Assembly: GCF_001442625.1 (NCBI RefSeq)
Contig: NZ_LMZQ01000014.1
Span: forward strand, 124,001 to 188,000
From: Pedobacter ginsenosidimutans
GTDB lineage: Bacteria; Bacteroidota; Bacteroidia; Sphingobacteriales; Sphingobacteriaceae
DNA: 64,000 nucleotides
Reading direction: 5' to 3'
This document shows, piece by piece, positions 1 to 7,905 of this stretch. The notes under the pieces were generated by a model. It was not told the DNA's origin. It saw nothing but the letters and a program-made list of their open reading frames with translations, and searched no databases. Both the position numbers and the translations under genes were made by a program. Each line of letters opens with the position of its first letter. Positions within the stretch are counted from its first letter, which is position 1.

Positions 1-1
1 G

Positions 2-247
2 CATGTAGTTTGTGCAGTGCTTTTAATCATGAACAAATATATCCGGTTGGCATGTTTTGCTACCATTTTCGTATTGATTATGGGAATAATCATGGTGCAT
101 CTTAAAGAGGGTTGGTTTGTGGTAGGTGGTGGAAGAAATGGTGTAGAATATAATTTCGTATTGTTATGCGTATTAACCGCTATTATGTTTTTGAATGCTG
201 ATTCAAAACAATACAACACAAAAATCAGAAACGGAAAAATAAGTTAA
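2..247 (+). CDS. DoxX family membrane protein, 3' part (gene starts before the window)
   Basis: The frame is open to the left edge of the window, so this is the C-terminal part of a longer gene. The GTG at 17 and ATG at 29 are probably internal codons. The visible part has a hydrophobic helix ending in a histidine (about residues 10-33), a GWF...GGG..GVEYN segment and a last hydrophobic helix. This is how DoxX-type four-helix membrane proteins end. A second DoxX-like gene lies at 11376. The stop codon overlaps that of the convergent Uma2 gene by four bases. The family is linked to redox and quinone functions, but the specific role cannot be told. Confidence 0.6.
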   Translation, partial: HVVCAVLLIMNKYIRLACFATIFVLIMGIIMVHLKEGWFVVGGGRNGVEYNFVLLCVLTAIMFLNADSKQYNTKIRNGKIS

Positions 248-879
248 TCGATATCGTTAAAAACATCATCTAATTCCAGTTCAAACCCTGGTAATACCGA
301 TGAAGTGATTTTCTCACTGTGGGTAAATATTTTAGATGGCTGGAATTTGCCTGAATCATTAAGGGTGTAAATGAGGATGCTCTGATCGCTTTGGCTAACC
401 ACCCAATATTCTTTAACACCAAATTCTTCGTAAACCTTATACTTATTGAGTAGTTCCATTTTGGTATTGCCGGGAGATAAAACCTCTACAACAAGATCGG
501 GTGCGCCAATACAGCCGCGGGCATCTAGTTTGCTTTTATCACAGATCACGCAAATATCGGGTTGTAGTACCGTATATACATCTTTATCTGCTTTACTTTC
601 TTTAGGAAAGCGGACATCAAACGGAGCAGAATAAACCTTGCATAGTTTGCCGTCTAAAAAATTACCTAGTTTCAAGAAAATATTACCAGCAACTTCCTGA
701 TGCACCCTTGAAGGCGCAGGGCTCATCTTAAAGATTTTACCTTTAATCAGTTCTACTCTTTCAGGGAAAAGCCAGTTTAAATAATTAGAATAGCTATAAG
801 TTAATGATGCATCAAGTTCTTCGAATTGCCTAACAGGCTCATCATCGTTTAAAACCGGGTATGGAACAGGCTTAGACAT
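244..879 (-). CDS. Uma2 family (DUF820) endonuclease-like protein
   Basis: A 211-residue protein with the PD-(D/E)XK-type core typical of the Uma2 family. A QPDI segment places Asp108, a LVVEVLSP strand places Glu132, and Lys146/Lys148 follow in an NKYKVYEEFGVKEYWVV segment that closes the family signature. The length is normal for Uma2. These proteins are predicted nucleases, but their cellular role is unclear, and they usually occur as isolated genes, as here. No toxin-antitoxin partner or transposase is adjacent. Its 3' end overlaps the DoxX gene by four bases and its upstream side faces a repeat-rich gap. Confidence 0.85.
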   Translation of the reverse strand: MSKPVPYPVLNDDEPVRQFEELDASLTYSYSNYLNWLFPERVELIKGKIFKMSPAPSRVHQEVAGNIFLKLGNFLDGKLCKVYSAPFDVRFPKESKADKDVYTVLQPDICVICDKSKLDARGCIGAPDLVVEVLSPGNTKMELLNKYKVYEEFGVKEYWVVSQSDQSILIYTLNDSGKFQPSKIFTHSEKITSSVLPGFELELDDVFNDID

Positions 880-965
880 AAACGAATATACTAATTTTTA
901 TAGTAATCCGCCTTTCTATTTTTCAACATATCTTACTTACCATTAATACGTTAATAAAGATAAAG

Positions 966-1194
966 ACTGTTACACCATAATCTTTTTAATGCCCTTAACT
1001 TTTTAATGGTAAATTGATCCCCATTGCTTTTTCATCATTAAGAAGTTAAGAAAGGCTAGAGAACTGTTACACCATAATCTTTTTAATGTCCTTAACTTCT
1101 TAATGGTAAACGGATCTACATTGCTTTTTATCATTAAGAAGTTAAGAAAGGTTAAGGCTTTATGTAATTTTCTTAATTATCTAAATGCCTTAAT
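966..1194. repeat. Two tandem ~90-bp units, each a long hairpin, plus a third weaker hairpin
   Basis: This fills most of the 350-base gap between the Uma2 gene and the ATPase gene, which are co-oriented. Unit 1 (966-1055) and unit 2 (1063-1150) are near-identical direct repeats. Within unit 2, CTTAACTTCTTAATG (1091-1105) is perfectly complementary to 1132-1146 across a 26-base loop. In unit 1 the arms are 994-1008 and 1036-1050 with one mismatch. A further inverted pair built on TTAAGGC lies at 1152-1158 and 1186-1192. No coding potential is visible. The hairpins could stop or stabilise the ATPase transcript, but lack a classical GC-rich stem with a T-run. Confidence 0.7.
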
Positions 1195-1228
1195 GATAAA
1201 CATTTAGACTCCACATACAAATAGTGTA

Positions 1229-3211
1229 TTAAAACTTCATTTTCTGTATCCTAACCGCATTTAAAATGGCCAAAAGTGCAACACCAACATCGGCAAAAAC
1301 GGCTTCCCACATGGTGGCAATACCGCCCGCACCTAAAATCAAAACTAGTGCTTTTACCGCGAATGCCAATACGATATTCTGGATCACAACCTTTTTGGTT
1401 GCCTTTCCGATTTTAACCGCAGTTGCAATTTTAGAAGGCTGATCGGTTTGGATAACCACATCGGCCGTTTCAATAGCAGCATCGCTTCCCATTGCCCCCA
1501 TGGCAATACCAATGTCGCTAATGGCCAATACAGGCGTATCATTTATCCCATCGCCAACAAAAGCCACCACCTTGCTTTTGTCGCTTTTAATTTCTTCTAG
1601 CCTGGCTACTTTATCTTCAGGTAATAAATCGCCAAAATAAGTATCAATACCTAAACCTGTTGCTACTTTTTTAACAATTGAAGTTTTATCGCCGCTCAGC
1701 ATCACTACCTGTTTTATTCCGTTTTCGTGGAGCTGCTTGATGGCTTCTGCGGCGTCTTCTTTTATTTCATCGGCAATTAAAACATACCCCACATATTTTT
1801 CGTCAACGGCAACAACCACAATACTTTCTTCAATAGCTGTAATCTTGGCATCAAAAGCAATATTAAATTTCGCTAAAAGCTTTGTATTCCCTGCCAAAAC
1901 CGCTTTGCCATTTACCGATCCCTTTAAGCCCATTCCAGCAATTTCCTCAATATTTTCTGCGGGATGAATTTCTTTCTGGCCTGCGTATTCTACAATGGCC
2001 TTTGCAATTGGATGGGTTGATTTTGCTTCAACGGCAGTTAATAAATTCAAAAACGTTGCTTCATCGATGCTGCTTTCTACTTTCTGAACCTTAAAAACGC
2101 CTTTTGTCAAGGTTCCCGTTTTATCCATTACTACAGTATTCAACTTGGTAATTAAATCGAGGAAATTAGAGCCTTTAAAAAGAATCCCATTTGCCGATGC
2201 CGCACCAATGCCACCAAAATAACCCAAAGGGATGGAAATTACCAGCGCACAAGGGCAAGATATAACCAGGAAAACCAACGATCGGTATAACCAGGTTTGG
2301 AAGTGATATTCGCTTCCTAAAACCAAAATTGGGATAGTAACCAGCGCGAGGGCTAAAAAGAAAACAATTGGTGTATATATTTTCGCAAACTTGCGAATAA
2401 AGAGTTCTGTTTTAGCTTTACGTGTAGTGGCGTTCTGAACCATTTCTAAAATGCGCGACAATGCACTATCGGCAAAAGCCCTGGTTACTTTTACTTCGAT
2501 TACCTTCTCCAGATTAAGCATCCCTGCCAAAATCGATTCGCCTTTATTAATTGTACGTGGTTTACTTTCGCCTGTTAAAGCAGCGGTATTAAAACTGCTC
2601 TTATCGCTGATCAGTTCTCCGTCTAAAGGAATTTTTTCTCCAGCCTTTACTTGTATGGTTTCGCCAATTTCTACCTTTTCGGGATTAATGTCTTCGTATT
2701 TTCCATTGCGGAACACATGCGCTATATCTGCACGGACATCGAGTAAAGCCTTGATATTCCTTTTGGCACGGTTTACCGCAGCCATTTGAAACAGCTCTCC
2801 AATGGTATAAAAAAGCATTACCGTTACCCCCTCCGGATATTCGCCAATGGCAAAAGCACCGATTGTAGCGATAGACATTAAAGAGAATTCGGTAAAGAAA
2901 TCTTTTGCTTTAAAAGTTTCCCAAACCTCACGTAAAACCGGAATGCCCACAGGTAAATAAGCTACGATGTACCAATAAGGTCGGATGATCTGAAATGCAG
3001 TAACCGTAAAAAGATTGTCAAACGCAATCCCGATCAGCAGCATAACTAATGTTACAATGGCTGGCAGATAAGTTTGAAAGGCCGATGGATCTCCACCATG
3101 ATCGTGGTCGTGTTCGTCGCCTTCTTCGTGTGCATGATCGTGGTTATGTTTTGGGGCGGAATGTACTTTACTGCTGCAACAGCTATCTTCTTTATCGTGT
3201 GAGTGGCTCAT
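1229..3211 (-). CDS. Heavy-metal translocating P-type ATPase, Zn/Cd/Pb type (ZntA/CadA-like)
   Basis: An inner-membrane ATPase of class P1B that exports soft metal cations. All P-type motifs are present: TGES at 213-216, the transmembrane CPC motif at 319-321, the phosphorylated Asp363 in DKTGT, the P1B-specific HP pair at 400-401 and GDGIND at 553-558. Asp641 in the last membrane helix (FADVGVALL) is the residue that marks the Zn/Cd/Pb subgroup. The first 40 residues form a His/Asp/Glu-rich tail with a CC pair instead of a ferredoxin-like HMA domain, presumably a metal-binding sensor. At 660 residues the length is normal for this short-tailed form. It is transcribed alone, and no ArsR or MerR regulator is next to it. 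Confidence 0.93.
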   Translation of the reverse strand: MSHSHDKEDSCCSSKVHSAPKHNHDHAHEEGDEHDHDHGGDPSAFQTYLPAIVTLVMLLIGIAFDNLFTVTAFQIIRPYWYIVAYLPVGIPVLREVWETFKAKDFFTEFSLMSIATIGAFAIGEYPEGVTVMLFYTIGELFQMAAVNRAKRNIKALLDVRADIAHVFRNGKYEDINPEKVEIGETIQVKAGEKIPLDGELISDKSSFNTAALTGESKPRTINKGESILAGMLNLEKVIEVKVTRAFADSALSRILEMVQNATTRKAKTELFIRKFAKIYTPIVFFLALALVTIPILVLGSEYHFQTWLYRSLVFLVISCPCALVISIPLGYFGGIGAASANGILFKGSNFLDLITKLNTVVMDKTGTLTKGVFKVQKVESSIDEATFLNLLTAVEAKSTHPIAKAIVEYAGQKEIHPAENIEEIAGMGLKGSVNGKAVLAGNTKLLAKFNIAFDAKITAIEESIVVVAVDEKYVGYVLIADEIKEDAAEAIKQLHENGIKQVVMLSGDKTSIVKKVATGLGIDTYFGDLLPEDKVARLEEIKSDKSKVVAFVGDGINDTPVLAISDIGIAMGAMGSDAAIETADVVIQTDQPSKIATAVKIGKATKKVVIQNIVLAFAVKALVLILGAGGIATMWEAVFADVGVALLAILNAVRIQKMKF

Positions 3212-3557
3212 TATATTTATTGTATGCTAAACATCATTTTATTTATTATCGATAAAACCTCGCAGGTTTAGATAACCGTTTTCAAATTTATGGAAAATAA
3301 AATGCTTTATCCCGAATCGTTCTTAATAACAATAATTTTTACAAGCGCACAATAAATTTTGTTAAAAAATGTTAATAGTGTATAAAAGATTTAAAATCAT
3401 GAAATCTATTAAAATTTCTTTTTCAGCGTCTGAACTTATTAGGCGACTTGGTTTAGCAAAAATTTACTACTGGTTTAACAAGTAATATTCTTAATATATA
3501 ACGCCAGTATTAATTAGTATTTCATAAATTTCGCATAATTACTAACTTATTAAGCGA
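3212..3557. other. Intergenic gap upstream of two divergent genes, with one possible 28-codon ORF
   Basis: This 346-base AT-rich gap separates the divergent metal ATPase and M13 peptidase genes, so it should hold promoters for both. I see no clear TAnnTTTG box for either; the closest near the peptidase is TAAATTTC just before its start. A plus-strand ORF at 3399-3485 could encode a basic 28-residue peptide, but nothing supports its translation. No structured RNA was recognised. Confidence 0.4.
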
Positions 3558-5591
3558 ATGAAATACCAAAATTTGAAAAGATGTTTTGCGGCGCTAGGTA
3601 TAGTCGCTGCAGGCTTTTCTGCAAATGCACAAACCAAAAAATTTATCGACCCTGCTAACATGGATCTTTCCGTTAAGCCAGGCGACGATTTCTACACTTA
3701 CGCAAGTGGCACGTGGATAAAGAACAATCCAGTTCCTGCTAAAGAAACACGCTGGGGTTCATTTAACGAACTTCGCGATTTCAACATCAACGCCGTAAAG
3801 TCTTTAGTTGAAGATGCAGCTGCTGATAAATCTGCTCCTGTAGGTTCTGTTAAGCGCAGAGTTGGCGATTTTTATACGGCCGCCATGGATAGTACAACCA
3901 TAGAAAAACTGGGCTATACACCAATAAAAGCCGATTTAGAAAAAATTAAACAGATTAAAAACATCCAGGGCGTGCTAGATCAGGTGGCTTACATGCGAAC
4001 CAATGGTTTAGGCGGTGGAATGTTCGGACTGGGTGTTGGCCAAGACCGCAAGAATGTAAACAAATACATGGTAAATATTGGTCAGGGCGGTACAACCCTG
4101 CCCGATCGCGATTATTATCTAAAAGATGACACGCGTAGTGTTAAAATCCGCGATGCCTATAATACCTATATGGTTACTTTATTTACCTTAACAGGAAGTA
4201 CTCCTGAAGAAGCTAAACAAAAAGCAGCTACTGTTTACAAAATCGAGAAGCAATTTGCAGAAGCACAGATGAGCCGTTTAGAAATGCGTGATCCTTACGC
4301 CACCTATAACAAACTTACTGTTGCAGAACTGAACAAAAAAACTCCAGATATTAACTGGACAACCTATTTGCCTAAATTCAAAATCAAAAGCCAAGATACT
4401 GTTCTGGTTTCCTCGCCTAAATTTATGGCAAGCCTGGATGGAATGTTGAAATCGGTTCCGGTTACCGATTGGCAAACTTATCTGGAGTGGAATATTTTAA
4501 AAGGTTCGGCTTCTAGTTTAAGTTCTCCATTTGTTAAGGCAAGTTTCGCTTTCACACAGGCACAAACTGGTCAAAAAGTACAAACACCACGTTGGCAACG
4601 GATGTCATCTTTAACTGATGGCACTATTGGCGAATTATTGGGCCAGCTTTATGTAGCGAAGTATTTTAAGCCAGAAGCTAAAGAACGCATGAACCAGATG
4701 ATTGTGAACTTGCGTAAAGCTTTCGAAATCAGAATTAATGGTTTAGAGTGGATGAGCCCTGAAACCAAACAAAAAGCATTAGCTAAATTACATGCATTTA
4801 CACCAAAGGTGGGTTATCCGGAAAAATGGAAAAACTACGATGGTTTGGTGATTAATAAAGACACCTACTTCCAAAACTTACGCAATGCAAGTGTTTGGGG
4901 TTACAATGAAATGATTGATCAGTTAGGTAAACCTGTCGATCGCAAACGTTTTGGAATGACACCCCCAACAGTTAATGCTTACTACAGCCCTACCCTGAAC
5001 GAAATTGTTTTCCCTGCAGGTATTTTACAGTTCCCTTTCTTCGATCCAAATGCTGATGATGCCGTTAACTACGGTGGTATCGGTGCGGTAATCGGTCACG
5101 AAATGAGTCATGGTTTTGATGATAGCGGAAGCCAGTACGATGCTGCCGGTAATTTAAAAAACTGGTGGACAGCAGAAGACAAAGCCAAATTTGATGCTAA
5201 AACAAAAGCTTTAGGCGAGCAGTTTGATGGCTATACCGTATTGGATACGGTTCACGTAATCGGCAAATTGACTATGGGCGAAAACATTGGCGATTTAGGG
5301 GGCCTAAACGCGGCTTATACTGCTTTTAAAATGACCAAACAAGGTCAAAGCAATGAGAAAATTGATGGTTTTACACCAGATCAACGTTTCTTCCTGGCTT
5401 GGGCACAGGTATGGAGAGGTAATATTTTACCTGAAAGTGCCGCTCAGTTAATTAAAACCGATCCACATTCTCCAGGCCCATATCGTACGATTGGTGCACC
5501 TGTAAATATGGATGCATGGTACAATGCTTTTGATGTTAAACCTGGCGATAAATTATACAAAAAACCAGAAGACAGAATTAGAATGTGGTAG
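3558..5591 (+). CDS. M13 family zinc metallopeptidase (neprilysin/PepO-like)
   Basis: A secreted or periplasmic endopeptidase of 677 residues, the usual length for bacterial M13 enzymes. A signal peptide ends near residue 25 (SANAQ). The N-terminal M13 domain covers roughly 35-415 and the catalytic domain the rest. Zinc ligands and catalytic Glu are in HEMSH (514-518), and the third ligand is in ENIGD (575-579), followed by the family-typical GDLGG. NAYY and FPAGILQ segments lie before the active site, and the protein ends in the usual RMW. Such enzymes cleave peptides of limited size. It is monocistronic, with a strong terminator 90 bases downstream. Confidence 0.95.
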   Translation: MKYQNLKRCFAALGIVAAGFSANAQTKKFIDPANMDLSVKPGDDFYTYASGTWIKNNPVPAKETRWGSFNELRDFNINAVKSLVEDAAADKSAPVGSVKRRVGDFYTAAMDSTTIEKLGYTPIKADLEKIKQIKNIQGVLDQVAYMRTNGLGGGMFGLGVGQDRKNVNKYMVNIGQGGTTLPDRDYYLKDDTRSVKIRDAYNTYMVTLFTLTGSTPEEAKQKAATVYKIEKQFAEAQMSRLEMRDPYATYNKLTVAELNKKTPDINWTTYLPKFKIKSQDTVLVSSPKFMASLDGMLKSVPVTDWQTYLEWNILKGSASSLSSPFVKASFAFTQAQTGQKVQTPRWQRMSSLTDGTIGELLGQLYVAKYFKPEAKERMNQMIVNLRKAFEIRINGLEWMSPETKQKALAKLHAFTPKVGYPEKWKNYDGLVINKDTYFQNLRNASVWGYNEMIDQLGKPVDRKRFGMTPPTVNAYYSPTLNEIVFPAGILQFPFFDPNADDAVNYGGIGAVIGHEMSHGFDDSGSQYDAAGNLKNWWTAEDKAKFDAKTKALGEQFDGYTVLDTVHVIGKLTMGENIGDLGGLNAAYTAFKMTKQGQSNEKIDGFTPDQRFFLAWAQVWRGNILPESAAQLIKTDPHSPGPYRTIGAPVNMDAWYNAFDVKPGDKLYKKPEDRIRMW

Positions 5592-5679
5592 ATTGAGGTG
5601 GAAGGTTAAAAGGTGGAGGGTTTAAGGCTTTTCCACTTAATAGTTTGAAATCAATTATTTATCATCCCTATATTACAAG

Positions 5680-5707
5680 CGCCCCAATTTCATTGGGGCG
5701 TTTTGTT
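5680..5707 (+). terminator. Rho-independent terminator after the M13 peptidase gene
   Basis: A nine-base GC-rich stem, CGCCCCAAT (5680-5688) with its exact complement at 5692-5700, closes a three-base loop and is followed by TTTTGTTT. It lies about 90 bases downstream of the stop codon. Confidence 0.85.
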
Positions 5708-5708
5708 T

Positions 5709-5780
5709 AGGTGTGGTGTCAGATGGTAACATCCGACTGCACGATTATTCACATGCCCTGGTTTGTGTCTCCACAAACCA
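5709..5780. repeat. Dispersed element ending in a perfect 9-bp hairpin
   Basis: TGGTTTGTG (5759-5767) pairs perfectly with 5772-5780 over a four-base loop. The hairpin resembles the one at 36331-36353 (core GGTCTGTG..CACAGA), which suggests a dispersed repeat family. It has no T-run, and a better terminator lies just upstream. Confidence 0.45.
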
Positions 5781-5856
5781 ATAATTAAACCAAGCTCGAT
5801 ATTTCTCCCAAATCAAAAATTATCACACTCCCTTCAACAATTCTTAATTATCATTC

Positions 5857-5864
5857 TATCTTTG
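5857..5864 (+). promoter_or_regulatory. Bacteroidota -7 promoter element for the DUF2625 gene
   Basis: TATCTTTG matches the Bacteroidota consensus TAnnTTTG and lies 23 bases before the start codon at 5887. No clear -33 TTG was found. Confidence 0.55.
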
Positions 5865-5886
5865 GAAAAACATAAGCCCCTTTTTC

Positions 5887-6708
5887 ATGAAAAGCGCATT
5901 CAAAACCCTCTTTTTCCTTGGTTTAACTTTATTCTCTTCAGAGATTTTCGCCCAAGACAATAAAGATAATAAATTAATAAGCCTTGAGGCGTTAATAAAT
6001 AAAACCGATCCAGCTTGGCCGTTGGTAAAAAAGTGGATCGATTCTGCCAAAAATAAGGTGGAGGTTCTGCCAGTTGATTCTGCAAAAGCAAAAGAAGTTT
6101 TATATAATGCGCAAATGACGACCTATGCCACACTTGGCTCGGTAATTTACAATACCGGAGGCATTATGGTTGATAATGGCTGGATTAGAATTTTAGGTTC
6201 GGGCAGCGAAAGATTGAGCCGGAATGTTGCCGAATGGAACAAAGGAAAAACCATAAAAGAATATGGCGATAACATCCCCTACCTGTTAATTGCTGATGAT
6301 GCTGTGGGTGGTTTCTTTGCTATTAATTATGGCGGTTTGGGTAAAGATATTAAAAATGTGTATTACCTGGAGCCTAACAGCCTAACCTGGCAACCGCTTG
6401 GGGCCGGCTATGGCGAGTTTCTTGTTTTTTGTTTCGACAGCGATCTTTCTAAATTTTATAAAGGCTTACGTTGGAGCAGCTGGAACCAGTTTATTGCAAA
6501 TTTAGATGGCACCAAAACTTATAGCTTCCGCCCTTATTTATGGGAAGAAGGTACCGACATTGATAAATGTACGCGGAAACTTGTTGGAATTGAAGAAATG
6601 TACCGTTTTAATATCATGAAGTCGAAAGAACTGAATGCGGATAAAGGCATAAAAAAAGACGATACACAAAAGAAAGAAACCAAAGAGGATACCAAAAATG
6701 AGCAGTAA
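5887..6708 (+). CDS. DUF2625 family exported protein
   Basis: A 273-residue protein with a Sec signal peptide (cleavage near residue 22, IFAQ). The mature part matches the DUF2625 pattern: SLEALINKTDPAWP near the start, a TLGSV..NTGGI..DNGWIRILG core, IADDAVGGFFAIN in the middle and WSSWN..IANLDG towards the end. Family members are mostly cytoplasmic in enterobacteria and of unknown function, so the added signal peptide here suggests a periplasmic or lipid-facing version. The C-terminal 30 residues are a Lys/Glu-rich, probably disordered tail. The DinB gene follows after 23 bases and may be co-transcribed. Confidence 0.85.
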   Translation: MKSAFKTLFFLGLTLFSSEIFAQDNKDNKLISLEALINKTDPAWPLVKKWIDSAKNKVEVLPVDSAKAKEVLYNAQMTTYATLGSVIYNTGGIMVDNGWIRILGSGSERLSRNVAEWNKGKTIKEYGDNIPYLLIADDAVGGFFAINYGGLGKDIKNVYYLEPNSLTWQPLGAGYGEFLVFCFDSDLSKFYKGLRWSSWNQFIANLDGTKTYSFRPYLWEEGTDIDKCTRKLVGIEEMYRFNIMKSKELNADKGIKKDDTQKKETKEDTKNEQ

Positions 6709-6731
6709 GTTACTGTCTATAAAATAATTAT

Positions 6732-7196
6732 ATGACTGATACACTTGCTACCATTACCCAGATCAAAAACACCAGGGCTTTTATACTAGAACTGGTAAAG
6801 GATTTGAGCATCGAACAGTTAAATAAAATCCCTACAGGTTTTAACAATAATATTATCTGGAATATTGCGCATTTAACCGCAGCACAACAAAACATGTGTT
6901 ATATAAGGTCTGGACTTGATATAACTGTTGAGGAAAGATATTTCAGCCCTTTTTTAAGCGGCACAAAACCTGAAAAATTTATTGAGCACAAAGATATTGC
7001 TTCGATTTTCGATGCACTCTTAAATAGTATGGATCGTCTGGCAGCAGATTATTCGAGTAATATTTTTCTAAAGTTCGATCCATGGGATAAACGTTATGGC
7101 ATGAAACTAAACTCGATAGAAGACGCGATAAATTTTATCCCTTTCCACGAGGGTATGCATATCGGTTACATTATGGCCTTAAAGAAACTTGCATAA
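6732..7196 (+). CDS. DinB family protein (putative metal-dependent transferase/hydrolase)
   Basis: A 154-residue four-helix-bundle protein. The family's metal-binding histidines are visible: one in the NIAHLTAAQ helix near residue 46 and a pair in the FHEGMHIGYI helix near the C terminus. DinB-like proteins are found across bacteria, and some are thiol-dependent S-transferases, including bacillithiol-dependent ones. That would fit a genome with bshB1 at 38262, but this is inference. It sits 23 bases after the DUF2625 gene and converges on mmcQ. Confidence 0.85.
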   Translation: MTDTLATITQIKNTRAFILELVKDLSIEQLNKIPTGFNNNIIWNIAHLTAAQQNMCYIRSGLDITVEERYFSPFLSGTKPEKFIEHKDIASIFDALLNSMDRLAADYSSNIFLKFDPWDKRYGMKLNSIEDAINFIPFHEGMHIGYIMALKKLA

Positions 7197-7245
7197 AAAT
7201 CTTACAATGAAGATATTCCTTTTCTTCAATGCTTCTATGGCAAAC

Positions 7246-7584
7246 TTAGGCGTACTTTGCCTGTGTTTTCTTAGGTAATTTAGCTAAAACCATAGCTCTC
7301 GAATCGGCCACTCTTTTTTTCAGTTCTGTTTCATGAAACACCTCCAGGTTATCAACACGTATCCACTGTCGTTTAGCCATATGGTGGGCCTGTTGTATGC
7401 CATCTCTAGCCGTTAATGCATCAAACTCTTCGGGATCACACTTTATAGAGAAACTGTTGTCTTCATCAATAGCGATAATGAAATACATTTTTTCTTCAAT
7501 CATAAAGCATAAATGCCCCCATTTCATCCCCTCGGTTGTACCAGGTAAATTCAAACAATATTCTCTGAAAGATTCGATATCCAT
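7246..7584 (-). CDS. MmcQ/YjbR family protein
   Basis: A 112-residue protein of normal family length with the CyaY-like fold signature. It starts with IESFREYCLNLPGTTEGMKWG, followed by LCFMIEEKMYFII, a CDPEEFDAL segment and AHHMAKRQWIRVDNL. The family is described as DNA-binding, but the function is not settled. The start codon is directly preceded by a perfect heptamer tract (7585-7640), so any leader must include this repeat. It converges on the DinB gene with a 49-base gap. Confidence 0.88.
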   Translation of the reverse strand: MDIESFREYCLNLPGTTEGMKWGHLCFMIEEKMYFIIAIDEDNSFSIKCDPEEFDALTARDGIQQAHHMAKRQWIRVDNLEVFHETELKKRVADSRAMVLAKLPKKTQAKYA

Positions 7585-7640
7585 TTTAGGGTTTAGGGTT
7601 TAGGGTTTAGGGTTTAGGGTTTAGGGTTTAGGGTTTAGGG
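7585..7640. repeat. Perfect (TTTAGGG)8 microsatellite touching the mmcQ start codon
   Basis: Exactly eight copies of the heptamer TTTAGGG (56 bases) run from the base next to the mmcQ ATG. On the mmcQ coding strand this reads (CCCTAAA)8 immediately followed by ATG. There is no ribosome binding site between repeat and start. The unit equals the plant-type telomere repeat, presumably by coincidence. Such a tract can change length by slippage and so alter the leader or promoter spacing. Confidence 0.95.
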
Positions 7641-7770
7641 TAAGACCAAAGCTAAGAACAAAAGATTAAAGCTGAAAGGACAAAGAGAGAATTCAGAAGT
7701 CCGAAGACTAAAGCTAAAAGACTAAGGACTAAAGCGGGTTAACTTTCCTCCTCCTATCTCTGGATAGTTT

Positions 7771-7889
7771 GTCCCTAAATCCAGAAATCGTTTAAATGCT
7801 GCATTCATATCTACACCATGATCCTGAAATCCAAAAATCATATTAATCCTATATCTATATTTGCACCATGATCCTGAAATCCAAGAATC
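7771..7889. repeat. Tandem ~50-bp repeats carrying ATCCTGAAATCC motifs upstream of mnmD
   Basis: A 26-base block beginning CACCATGATCCTGAAATCC occurs at 7814-7839 and again at 7864-7889 with one difference, 50 bases apart. A degenerate third copy lies at about 7771-7813. The array makes up the leader and promoter region of mnmD. The stretch from 7641 to 7760 to its left holds short repeats of the AAAGACTAAAG kind and no gene. Confidence 0.7.
7856..7863 (+). promoter_or_regulatory. -7 promoter element for mnmD
   Basis: TATATTTG fits TAnnTTTG and lies 42 bases before the mnmD ATG, at the junction between two copies of the 50-bp repeat. Confidence 0.5.
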
Positions 7890-7905
7890 CTTAAAATCCT
7901 AGCTC

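Noticed and set aside
244-879. Uma2 gene as part of a toxin-antitoxin or defence pair
   Set aside because: No small partner gene is adjacent; its neighbours are an unrelated convergent membrane gene and a repeat gap.
966-1150. CRISPR array
   Set aside because: There are only two long units with internal hairpins and no unique spacers of equal length. No cas gene is in the window.
7585-7640. A eukaryotic telomere or contamination explanation for the TTTAGGG repeat
   Set aside because: Both flanks are normal bacterial genes in a consistent neighbourhood and the tract is only eight units long.
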